Assembly: GCF_964204865.1 (NCBI RefSeq)
Contig: NC_135250.1
Span: 19,397,395 to 19,461,394 of the forward strand
Origin: Styela clava
Taxonomy: Eukaryota; Chordata; Ascidiacea; Stolidobranchia; Styelidae
DNA: 64,000 nucleotides
Reading direction: 5' to 3'
Part shown: positions 34,674-45,006 of the stretch, piece by piece
Position numbering within the stretch: the stretch's first letter is position 1
Layout: the number at the start of each line of letters is the position of its first letter
Notes under the pieces: model-generated
Databases searched by the model: none
What the model was told of the DNA's origin: nothing
The model's input: the letters and a program-made list of their open reading frames with translations, nothing else
Position numbers and translations under genes: made by a program

Positions 34674-35305
34674 GACAGTCTAAAACAGTGGTTCCCGAAC
34701 TTTTTTGACCATCGCCCCCCTAAAGTAGTTTATACAACTTCATCGCCCCCCTGTACTACAAAAAAATATAAAGTCAGAAACGAATATATTACAGACCAAA
34801 TAAGAAGACAAATCATAGTTTATAGTGTTTTTTAATGAGATAGATGAGCTTGGTGTTCTTCAGCGAGTTTTTTATTATATCTAAAATTACCCCGTTTACT
34901 GATGGAAAGGTGATTTCGTTGTTTTAATAGCAATAGTAGCACGGCTGAAAACCCCCTTTTTACCATATAATAGGTCGGAAATGAAAGAATCCAGGGTTCT
35001 ACCTCCTCAAAAACCGCCGTGTACTCTTGCCTTATAGCATTTCACTTCCTAAATTCACCCCATTTCACATTAAAATAATAAAACCAAAGTTAATTTTCCC
35101 AAACTTATAATAATGATTTTCGTACATCTCATTCATTCGTACTGCCTGATGACCTGCACCAAAAAACTTCGGAAAAATTCATCCCTGATTCCTCATCCTA
35201 TCACGGCCTCCAGTCCGATCACCAGTCCATAATTAACCAGCCATTTGTTTTTGGATTCATAGACTCGGTTGTGGAAGAAGCCGTGACTGACTATCGGCTA
35301 CGGCC

Positions 35306-35390
35306 CAGGGGTCGGCAAATTTTATGTCGCTCGCAGGACAAAATTCAGGGTTGCTAGTATTTTGCGGGTCGCATATATTTTTCGAAAGTT
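35306..35390. mobile_element. Terminus of a second, nested hAT element
   Basis: CAGGGGTCGGCAAATTTTATG followed by GTCGCTCGCAGGAC and GCGGGTCGCATAT resembles the common hAT end CAGGGGTCGGCAAA. A possible partner, inverted (TTGAACCCCTG), ends at 35801, but the flanking octamers do not match, so the nested boundaries are unproven. Confidence 0.4.
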
Positions 35391-35513
35391 AAAAACGGAA
35401 CAGCGCGCAAAAACTGCGACAATTCGTGAACTCAACTCAGTCGTCTTATTAAAAAAATATTACAAGGACATTTAATGTGACACTGTCTTGTTGCTGCATC
35501 ACGCTGGATAGCT

Positions 35514-35696
35514 TTACGACGCCAAGATTGAAACATTTTCTAAATGGGCATCACCAAACCCACTTCTTCGCTTGTTCTTTGTAATGTTCATTTTCGAAAA
35601 TAACGGTTTGCACAAATACGTACTTTCAAACATCGAAATGAATATTTCCGCATGATTTGTGAAATTTTGATAAATATTTTCTATAAGAAGATACAT
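35514..35696 (-). pseudogene. Decayed hAT transposase, C-terminal fragment
   Basis: The 60-aa frame contains MFESTYLCKPLFSKMN followed by KNKRRS and AHLENVSILAS. This matches the hAT C-terminal dimerisation region, where family members read S-T-Y-x-C-E-x-x-F-S-x-M, K-x-K-x-R-S-x-L and HL. After the first stop the translation still shows a degenerate version of the usual 'CQ.SH' tail, interrupted by stops. It is a fossil of an autonomous element. Confidence 0.65.
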
Positions 35697-36830
35697 TCTT
35701 ACAAAAATTAAGCAGTGATCAATCTCTCGAATAGGATATGAATTTTATTTCCTTATTGATTTGCAATATATTCGAATATTTACTGCGCTATTGAACCCCT
35801 GCACTCAGCATCATCTGCGTGTTTCCATTTGTCTAATTATAATTAAATTGTAGGCTCGTTAAACGAGTGACTGTTCACTAAATTGTTAGGATATAGTATA
35901 ATTCAGTATAAACGTGTCTCACCATAAATTCTGTTACGTAAAAAAATGTAATTTACTCCTCGAGCGTAGATTATAAATAAAAAAAATTTCATGGTCAAAA
36001 CCGCCGTTTGGATATTTCCCCGGGCATAGACTTCCTTGTTTACTTCGTGACATTTGCCAATCAGCAAGATGCAAAAAACGTAACAATGCCCCCTTTCGCA
36101 TCCGCTCAGACACTCTCACTCAGACAGATTTTTAGGCGTGGTCGTGAACATTACCTCATTTTCGCGTTTTTGTATTATATTCGTTAGTTTTTAGTTGTTT
36201 TTCGGAAATTTGAATATAAATCAAATAAGTCAATGATTACTTTGTCTTTCTATGAGTTTCAGTTTAAATACAGCAATAAAAAATTAGTGTAGATATAGCT
36301 GTGATAGACTAGGCTAAAATTCTTTATCGGTACTTTTAAAAAACAGATTGTTAAATGGTGTGTATTAGAATGATAGTTTGAAACAAGTACCCCATTTTAC
36401 AGGCAACAACTCGCGAAACCACTCTTAAAATAAGTACCGAAAATTTTAAAATGGTAAAGTTTGGGAAGAATTTTCCGCGGTCAAAGGTTGGGGAAAGGTC
36501 CATTCAGTGAATCGTCCCGGGCCAGATTATTATATTCCGGCCGTATTTTGCCGACCACTGGGATACGCAAACTACCTTGCCCTACTGCGAAGACGAGACC
36601 AGAAATCCTTTCGCGTGTGATAATCGCCCACGTGATTCAAGCCTGCGAATGCACACAGAGTACAGAATTAAGTGCGCCGAACATAAAACAGGTTTCGCAA
36701 AATCGCCCCCCCATCGCCCCCTTAGACTTTTTCGCCCTCCTCTGTATCGTTTTCGCCCACTGGGGGGCGATACCGCCCACTTTGGGAATCACTGGTCTAA
36801 AATACACATAGTACAATAAAAGAACTCTAT

Positions 36831-38603
36831 ACCGCGTTTACTGTGACATTGTTCTCGGCGCAACAAAAAACGGGGGTTTGTTGGTGCAACGCGGCCGGAG
36901 TGAAAAAATACAAAAATGGTACGTCGTCAGTAAAAGATTGAGAACCACTGCTCTAATGAAAGTGGCACTGGACACAAGGTTATTACCCTGCCCGATGGAA
37001 TCCAAGAGCAACGTTCACATTAACTGAATAATAAACTATTGCGTCGACATGAACATATATATAACATCTGAACAATGAGTTTTTTTTAGGTATTAAAAAT
37101 GTAGGATGGGTGGGGTGTACCAGATTTTGAGAAAGGGTTATATGAGTGTACCATTGAAAAAATATTGACCAGCACTAATTTAAAGCGTCATATTTACTGA
37201 GCTGCAAAACATCTAAAAGTAAATTAATTTTGATATAAATTAATTAAACGTAGACGACCTCTTCATTAATTCAAGTAATTTATAGGTGATCTAAAGTTCT
37301 ATCCACAGCTAGCGGCAAAAACGTGCTTTTCTAAGGATCAGTATCAAATCAAAACGTCCTGTCCGAGTCGTTATGGTATTGCGCTTCATAAGCGTATCCC
37401 TTGAAGGGTCACTTTTTTTTAAATTTCCACCTCGTTTTTTTTTATTCCTTTACTGACATGTTTGGAATCCAGCCCAATGACTTCATACCCAGATTATGTC
37501 GACGATAGCTCCATAAATAATTTTTTATTCGAAAGTCAAAAGAAGATCACTTATATCATCATTGTGTTGTAGAATTCCTCTCGTCACTTCCGCTACATGT
37601 TAGATGGTATTATCGAAACAAGGTGTTTGAGATTTCAGATATTTCAATAAAACTGACTGTAATTTGCTCAGATGGTATGCTGGTATTGCCAGAGTTCTCG
37701 CTTTTAGAAGTACTAGTGAATTTATTCAAACTTTTGTCCTCAGCAAAATCAGTGGCCTAGCGAGTAGCAAATTTTTGAGCTACCAATTATGGTGATTGCA
37801 GCATTTAGTATTGCAGCTTAAGTTTTATTAGCCTAGAAAATGGTGTAAATGAATGCCTTTCAAACTATTTTGTCATTATTTACAGTGTAAATGTCATTAA
37901 ACTCACTGAAGCTACACGTTTGTTTCATATTGAAATTAACCCATAATAATATATCACGAATACCGAAAACATTATATGCTTGTTTCGTCGACGTACGCTT
38001 CAAATTTTTCATTGGCATACTCAAGCCTAATAAAACCTGTGAGTTTGCGTAATCGCATGCATTCAAGGTGTAGTTTGACGATGAACTTTTACTTTAACTG
38101 CGAGGTAGTGTTGGGCGGTGGGTGGAGGATGGGTGAGCTGACAGATAGGTCAGGGGTTGGGAATTGGAAGGTTCAGGTAGATAGGTAGTGGGTAAAGGAT
38201 AGGAAGGCGAGGGGATAGGTAGTGAAACGTTGGTGGAGTGTAGCCAGTTGGTCGAGGAGAGAAAGTTATAGATATAGTCAGTCGGTTGGGCATAGGTCAG
38301 CTGAGAGAAATAGGGCAGTGGGTTGCAGATAGGAAGGCGAGGGAGATAGGACACGGGTACATGTAGTGAACGGTCAGGGGAGAGGTCAGTGGGTCGAGAG
38401 AGATAGAACAATGAAACGAGACTGGTGAAAGGTTGGGGAGGAAAGGGCAGAGGTAAATAGCAGTAGAAGGATGTGAAGAATAAAGGACGCAAATTCTATC
38501 GCGATTTTGCATGCAATTAATACGTTGTTGCTGCTCATAATTAATATGTTGAAACTATTGCACGACAGTCTAAAATACATATAGTACCATAAAAGAATTC
38601 TAT
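36831..38603 (+). repeat. 1.78-kb satellite, unit 1
   Basis: Counted from the landmark ACCGCGTTTACTGTGAC to the next such landmark (1,773 bp). The order inside is: a hAT-like end (GATTGAGAACCACTG at about 36940); AT-rich spacer; half-tRNA-like segment 37361-37412; spacer with conserved GTTTCGTCGACGTACGC; G-rich degenerate minisatellite about 38100-38480; GCATGCAATTAATACG. Its left neighbour is the hAT insertion at 34686-36794. Confidence 0.9.
38100..38480 (+). repeat. G-rich degenerate minisatellite (representative tract)
   Basis: Irregular repeats of about 26-30 bp built on GTGGGTTGAGGGAGATAGGAC and variants such as GGATAGGAAGGCGAGGG. The + strand has almost no C, so the minus strand is open in several frames at once with Pro/Leu/Ser/Tyr-rich translation. 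Equivalent tracts occur in every unit of the array. Confidence 0.85.
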
Positions 38604-40354
38604 ACCGCGTTTAGTGTGACATTGTTCTCGGCCCACAAAAAACGGGGGTTTGTTGGTGCAACGCGGCCGGAGTAAAAAAATACAAAAATGGTACGTCGTC
38701 AGAAAAAGATTGAGAACCACTGCTCTAATGAAAGTGGTACTGGACACAAGGTTATTACCCTGCCCGATGGAATCCAAGAGCAACATTCACATTAACTGAA
38801 TAATAAACTATTGCGTCGACATGAACATATATATAACATCTGAACAATGAGTTTTTTTAGGTATTAAAAATGTAGGATGGGTGGGGTGTACCAGATTTTG
38901 AGAAAGAGTTATATGGGTGTACCATTGAAAAAAGATTGACTAGCACTATTTTGAAGCGTCTTTTTTACTGAGCTGCAAAACATCTAAAAGTAAATTTATT
39001 TTGATATAAATTAATTAAACGTAAACGACCTCTTCATGAATTCAGGTAATTTATAGGGGATCTAAAGTTCTATCCACAGCTAGCGGCAAAAACGTGCTTT
39101 TCTAAGGATCAGTATCAAATCAAAACGTCATGTCCGAGTCGTTATGGTATCGCGCTTCATAAGCGTATCCCTTGAGGGGTCGCTCTTTTTTATATTTTCA
39201 ATTCGTTTTTTTTATCCTTTACTGACATGTCTGGAATCCAGCCCAATGACTCCATACCCAGATTATGTTGACGATAGTTCCATAAATAATTTTTTATTCG
39301 AAAGTCAAAAGAAGATCACTTATACCATCATTTTGTTGTAGAATTCTTCTTGTCACTTCCTCTGCACGTTAGATGGTATTATCGCAACGAAGTGTTTGAG
39401 GCTCCAGATATTCAAATAAAACTAACCGTAATTTGCTCAGATGGTATGTTGTTATTGCCCGAGTTTTCGCTTTTAGAAGTACTAGTGGATTTATTCAAAC
39501 TTTTGCCTTCAGCAAAATCAGTGGCCTAGCGAGTAGCAAATTTTTGAGCTACCAATTATGGTGATTGCTCATTTAGTATTGCAGCCTACGTTTTATTAGT
39601 CTGGAAAATGGTGTAAATGAATGCCTTTCAAACTATTTTGTCATCATTTACAGTATAAATGACATTTACACTCACTGAAGCTATACGTTTGTTTCATATT
39701 GAAATTAACCCATAATAATATATCACGAATACCGACAACCTTATATGCTTGTTTCGTCGACGTACGCTTCAAATTTTTCATTGGCATACTCAAGCCTAAT
39801 AAAACGTGTGAGTTTGCGTAATCGCAATCATTAAAGCTTCAGTTTGACGATGAACGATTAATTTATCTGTCAGGTAGTATTGGGCAGTGGGTAGAGGATA
39901 GGAAGGCGTAAGGACAGGTAGTGAAACGTTGGTGGAGAGTAGCCAGTTGGTCGAGGAGAGAAAGGTTATGGATATAGTCAGTGGGTTTGGCATAGGTCAG
40001 CTGAGCGAAATAGGGCAGTGGGTTGAAGATAGGACACGGGTACATGTAGTGAACGGTAAGGGGAGAGGTCAGTGGGTTGAGGGAGATAGGACAGTGAAAC
40101 GAGACTGGGTAGTTGAGGTAGATCTGACAATGAGTCGAAGATAAGACAATTGGTTGGGGGTAGAAAGTTTGGGGGGGAAAGGGCAGAGGTGAGTAGCAGT
40201 ATAAGGAGGTGAAGAATAAAGGACGCAAATTCTGTAGACGCAAATTTTCTCGCGATTTTGCATGCAATTAATACATTGTTACTGCTCATAATTAATATGT
40301 TGAAACTATTGCACGACAGTCTAAAATAAATATAGTACCATAAAAGAATTCTAT
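38604..40354 (+). repeat. 1.78-kb satellite, unit 2
   Basis: Full-length unit of 1,751 bp with the tRNA-like segment at 39132-39183 and a G-rich tract at about 39868-40225. It is the first unit with the small duplication GACGCAAATTCTGTAGACGCAAATT. Confidence 0.9.
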
Positions 40355-42137
40355 ACCGCGTTTACTGTGACATGGTTCTCGGCCCCACAAAAACGGGGGT
40401 TTGTTGGTGCAACGCGGCCGGAGTAAAAAATACAAAAATGGTACGTCGTCAGTAAAAGATTGAGAACCACTGCTCTAATGAAAGTGGCACTGGACACAAG
40501 GTTATTACCCTGCCCGATGGAATCCAAGAGCAACATTCACATTAACTGAATAATAAACTATTGCGTCGACATGAACATATATATAACATCTGAACAATGA
40601 GTTTTTTTTAGGTATTAAAAATGTAGGATGGGTGGGGTGTACCAGATTTTGAGAAAGGGTTATATGGGTGTACCATTGAAAAAATATTGACCAGCACTAA
40701 TTTAAAGCGTCATTTTTACTGAGCTGCAAAACATCTAAAAGTAAATTAATTTTGATAATTAATTGAACGTAAACGACCTCTTCATTAATTCAAGTAATTT
40801 ATAGGTGATCTAAAGTTCTATCCACAGCTAGCGGCAAAACGTGCTTTTCTAAGGATCAGTATCAAATCAAAACGTCCTGTCCGAGTCGTTATGGTATTGC
40901 ACTTCATAAGCGTATCCCTTGAGGGGTCGCTCTTTTTTTATATTTTCACCTCGTTTTTTTTATTCCTTTACTGACATGTCTGGAATCCAGCCCAATGACT
41001 TCATACCCAGATTATGTCGACGATAGTTCCATAACTTATTTTTTATTCGAAAGTCAAAAGAAGATCACTTATACCATCATTTTGTTGTAGAATTCTTCTC
41101 GTCATTTCTGCTGCATGTTAGATGGTATTATCGCAACGAAGTGTTAGAGGTTTCAGATATTTAAATAAAACTGACTGTATTTTGCTCAGATGGTATACTG
41201 GTATTGCCCGAGTACTCGCTTTTAGAAGTACTAGTGGATTTATTCAAACTCTTGCCCTCAGCAAAATCAGTGGCCTAGCGAGTAGCAAATTTTTGAGCTA
41301 CCAATTATTGTGATTGCAGCATTTAATATTGCAGCCTACGTTTTATTAGCCTGGAAAATGGTGTAAATGAATGCCTTTCAAACTATTTTGTCATCATTCA
41401 CAGTGTAAATGTCATTTACAATCACTGAAGCTATACGTTTGTTTCATATTCAAATTAACCCATAATAATATATCACGAATACCGACAACCTTATATGCTT
41501 GTTTCGTCGACGTACGCTTCAAATTTCTCATTGGCATACTCAAGCCTAATAAAACCTGTGAGTTTGCGTAATCGTCGGTGGGTGGAATATAGGTGAGCCG
41601 AGAGATAGATCAGTGGTTGGGAGTTTGAAGGTTCAAGTAGGTCGATATGTAGTGGGGTAGGGGATAGGAAGACGAGGGGATATCTGGTGAAGCGTTGGTG
41701 GAGAGTAGCCAGTGGGTCGAGGAGAGAAATGGTATGGAGTTAGTCAGTGGGTTGGGCATAGGTCAGCTGAGAGAAATGGGGGAATGGGTTGAAGATAGGA
41801 AGGCGAGGGAGATAGGACACGGTCACATGTAGTGAACGGTCAGGGGAGAGGTCAGTGGGTTGAGGGAGATAGGACAATGAAACGAAAATGGGGAATTGAG
41901 GAAGATAGGACAATGAGCCGAAGATAGGACAATGGGTCGGGGGTAGAAAGGTTGGGGAAAAAAGAGCAGACGTAAGTAGCAGTAGAAGGAGGTGAAGAAT
42001 AAAGGACGCAAATTCTGTAGACGCAAATTCTCTCGCGATTTTGCATGCAATTAATACGTTGTTACTGCTCATAATTAATATGTTGAAACTATTGCACGAC
42101 AGTCTAAAATAAATATAGTACCATAAACGAATTCTAT
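40355..42137 (+). repeat. 1.78-kb satellite, unit 3
   Basis: Full-length unit of 1,783 bp. Its G-rich tract (41575-42003) joins directly after GTTTGCGTAATCG, without the CATTCAAGGTTTAGTTTGACG block seen in other units; the same junction recurs in unit 6. Confidence 0.9.
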
Positions 42138-43389
42138 ACCGCGTTTACTGTGACATTGTTCTCGGCCCCACAAAAACGGGGGTTTGTTGGTGCAACACGG
42201 CCGGAGTAAAAAAATACAAAAATGGTACGTCGTCAGTAAAAGATTGAGAACCACTGCTCTAATGAAAGTGGCACTGGACACAAGGTTATTACCCTGCCCG
42301 ATGGAATCCAAGAGCAACGTTCACATTAACTGAATAATAAACTATTGCGTCGACATGAACATATATATAACATCTGAACAATGAGTTTTTTTTACGTATT
42401 AAAAATGTAGGATGGGTGGGGTGTACCAGATTTTGAGAAAGGTTTATATGGGTGTACCATTGAAAAAAGATTGCCAGCACTAATTTAAAGCGTCATTTTT
42501 ACTGAGCTGCAAAACATCTAAAAGTAAATTAATTTTGATATAAATTAATTAAACGTAAACGACCTCTTCATTAATTCAAGTAATTTATAGGTGATCTAAA
42601 GTTCTATCCACAGCTAGCGCCAAAAACGTGCTTTTCTAAGGATCAGTATCAAATCAAAACGTCCTGTCCGAGTCGTTATGGTATTGCACTTCATAAGCGT
42701 ATCCCTTGAGGGGTCGCTCTTTTTTTATATTTTCACCTCGTTTTTTTTTATTCCTTTACTGACATGTCTGGAATCCAGCCCAATGACTTCATACCCAGAT
42801 TATGTCGACGATAGTTCCATAAATAATTTTTTATTCGAAAGTCAAAAGAAGATCACTTATACCATCATTTTGTTGTAGAATTCCTCTCGTCACTTCTGCT
42901 GCATGTTAGATAGTATTATCGCAACGAAGTGTTTGAGGTTTCAGATATTTAAATAAAACTGACTGTAATTTGCTCAGATGGTATACTGGTATTGCCCGAG
43001 TTCTCGCTTTTAGAAGTACTAGTGGATTTATTCGAACTTTTGCCCTTGGCAAAATCGGTGGCCTAGCGAGTAGCAAATTTTTGAGCTACCAATTATGGTG
43101 ATTGCAGCATTTGATATTGCAGCCCACGTTTTCTTAGCCTTGAAAATGGTGTAAATGAATGCCTTTCAAACTATTTTATCATCATTTACAGTGTAAATGT
43201 CATATACACTCACTGAAGCTATACGTTTGTTTCATATTCAAATTAAACCATAATAATATATCACGAATACCGACAACCTTATATGCTTGTTTCGTCGACG
43301 TACGCTTCAAATTTCTCATTGGCATACTCAAGCCTAATAAAACCTGTGAGTTTGCTTTGTCGCAATCATTCAAGGTTTAGTTTGACGAT

Positions 43390-43404
43390 GAACGTTTAGT
43401 TTAG
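43390..43404 (+). repeat. LINE target-site duplication, 5' copy
   Basis: GAACGTTTAGTTTAG, identical to 48754-48768. The following TTTTAGTTTAG is a second partial echo of the same word and may be extra bases added during 5' joining. Confidence 0.9.
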
Positions 43405-43419
43405 TTTTAGTTTAGTTTT

Positions 43420-43447
43420 TTCTTCGGCTCTTCGGCTAAGATCAAGC
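43420..43447 (+). other. U2 snRNA-like head of the LINE
   Basis: TCTTCGGCTCTTCGGCTAAG continues into ATCAAG. GGCTAAGATCAAG (43434-43446) is 13 bases identical to nucleotides near 19-31 of U2 snRNA, and the bases upstream align imperfectly with the U2 stem I region. U2 similarity stops after ATCAAG. It marks the start of the LINE 5' UTR. Confidence 0.6.
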
Positions 43448-43502
43448 CTTAGGAACAAGTTATAGTTGGAATTACAAGATAGTCTAAATACCTTTGGATA
43501 TT

Positions 43503-44816
43503 ATGGCCTACGCAAAAGTCGCCGCTATACCCCCAGTAATGACCACACCAAGTAATAACAGACCGCGATCTCTGATGATCGAGACGGAGGACAACATAAA
43601 TTTTGAAGGACTGCTTGGAGTTTTAAAAACAACACCCGATGTCAACCAGTACTACAATGAAATAAAAGGATTATTTGAAGTGAGAAGAGGTCTCTGGACA
43701 ATATCCTTTAAACCTACATCAAACGAAACGTCTAGTTGCAGGGATGAGTTCCTAAGCGCAACCGGTGGCAAGTTGAATTCAATGTATGGGCCTATCCACT
43801 TCATGCTACCCGCAGGTACACCGACAAGAATTTCAATCAAAGGCATACCCGATGAAACACCGTTTGCGAGGGCCGCGGCAATCATAAACAACCTAGAATG
43901 CGGCAAAATTAAAAACGCAATGAAAAACTGGCACAAAGGCACGGAAATATATAACGGTTATACCGCTTTTTTCATCACAGACTTTAACAAGGATAAACTA
44001 CCGGACTATATCATATTCGATGGAATAAGATGCAAAACGTATCTCCCGCAAGAGTTATACACTCCGACATGCGGCAGGTGTTTACAACAGGGCCATACAT
44101 TCGTCGCATGTCAGAATACACCGGTATGTAGATACTGCAAAGAGGAAGGACACCTCGTAAAACAATGCAAAAAACGTATCGACCGACACAATCAGGAAGA
44201 ACCAACCGCTTGGAACATATCTAAAAGAACCGCTAATACTAACAACAAAACAGGGATAAATACAAACCGTCACAACGTACCACAACTTAATGCAGGCATG
44301 TGCCTTTCGCCGCTATCCTCAACATTGCTAAGAGAAGAGGCAAACACAAACAGCAAACCACAAACCGAAGAGGAGAGCACACAAGCAATAAGCGATAACG
44401 AAACCTCCTCAAACTGCGAAAACGATGACTTAAACGACGAAACAAAAGATTGGTCTCTGAGCAGAGACGACTCCCAGTTAGAGAAACCGTTGGACATACC
44501 GAGAACACCTAGAAGAAAGTTAAAACCAACTTCAACAATCGGACAGACCCCCATAGTACATGAAATGACAAGACAATCGTACGTAAAAGGAATGGTTAGA
44601 GGATACGAATCCATTGACTCTTCCTCGTTTTCTGATACGTGGATTAATAACTCAGCCCCCGCTCATTTGGGAAACAGTGACTACAATCCAATTGGACAAG
44701 CCAGTGGCGCAAATAAACGAGATAGACTTAATTTGAGCTCTGCATCATCCTCGTGCACACCGCCTAACCCCAAGAAGGAGAAAGCCTCCGCCACAACCGA
44801 GCGCCCACAGACATAA
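43503..44816 (+). CDS. LINE ORF1: zinc-knuckle nucleic-acid-binding protein
   Basis: A 437-aa protein from ATG 43503. The N-terminal two fifths look like a folded domain of unknown type (IRISIKGIP-like strands: TRISIKGIPDETPFARAAAI). Two CX2CX4HX4C knuckles follow at residues about 190-203 (CGRCLQQGHTFVAC) and 209-222 (CRYCKEEGHLVKQC), and then a long polar Ser/Thr/Asn-rich tail. Knuckle-bearing ORF1 proteins of LINEs bind element RNA in ribonucleoprotein particles. The frame differs from that of ORF2. The TTG-led extension upstream adds three codons and is not preferred. Confidence 0.85.
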   Translation: MAYAKVAAIPPVMTTPSNNRPRSLMIETEDNINFEGLLGVLKTTPDVNQYYNEIKGLFEVRRGLWTISFKPTSNETSSCRDEFLSATGGKLNSMYGPIHFMLPAGTPTRISIKGIPDETPFARAAAIINNLECGKIKNAMKNWHKGTEIYNGYTAFFITDFNKDKLPDYIIFDGIRCKTYLPQELYTPTCGRCLQQGHTFVACQNTPVCRYCKEEGHLVKQCKKRIDRHNQEEPTAWNISKRTANTNNKTGINTNRHNVPQLNAGMCLSPLSSTLLREEANTNSKPQTEEESTQAISDNETSSNCENDDLNDETKDWSLSRDDSQLEKPLDIPRTPRRKLKPTSTIGQTPIVHEMTRQSYVKGMVRGYESIDSSSFSDTWINNSAPAHLGNSDYNPIGQASGANKRDRLNLSSASSSCTPPNPKKEKASATTERPQT

Positions 44817-45006
44817 ACAATCGACTGTGGCAACCAATCCACCAATCAAAAGACACCAGGAAAGATAATTGATACAAAACAAACCACACAGACATAACTT
44901 GGATATAAATAAGGATTATAACTCGGATATAAATTATGGATGTACCTAGGATCTCGAAACAAAACAAAGGGAAGTCAAAAACGTGAGTTAAATTTAAATT
45001 ACTAAA

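Larger units (their letters stand above)
34686..36794. mobile_element. hAT-type element, 2.1 kb, with perfect 8-bp target duplication
   Basis: The left end CAGTGGTTCCCGAACTTTTT and the inverted right end CAGTGATTCCCAAAG are related terminal repeats. GTCTAAAA occurs directly before (34678-34685) and directly after (36795-36802), an 8-bp target duplication as hAT elements make. Intact satellite copies read GACAGTCTAAAATAC at this place, so the insertion went into a satellite unit. The inside holds no intact transposase; both ends carry GC-rich CGCCCCCC words. Confidence 0.85.

Noticed and set aside
36461-36811. 116-codon plus-strand frame near the hAT right end
   Set aside because: It overlaps the terminal repeat of the hAT element and has no transposase motif.
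38094-38492. 132-codon Pro/Ser/Leu-rich minus-strand frame as a gene
   Set aside because: It lies wholly in the G-rich minisatellite, where several frames are open because of composition, and units are frameshifted relative to one another.
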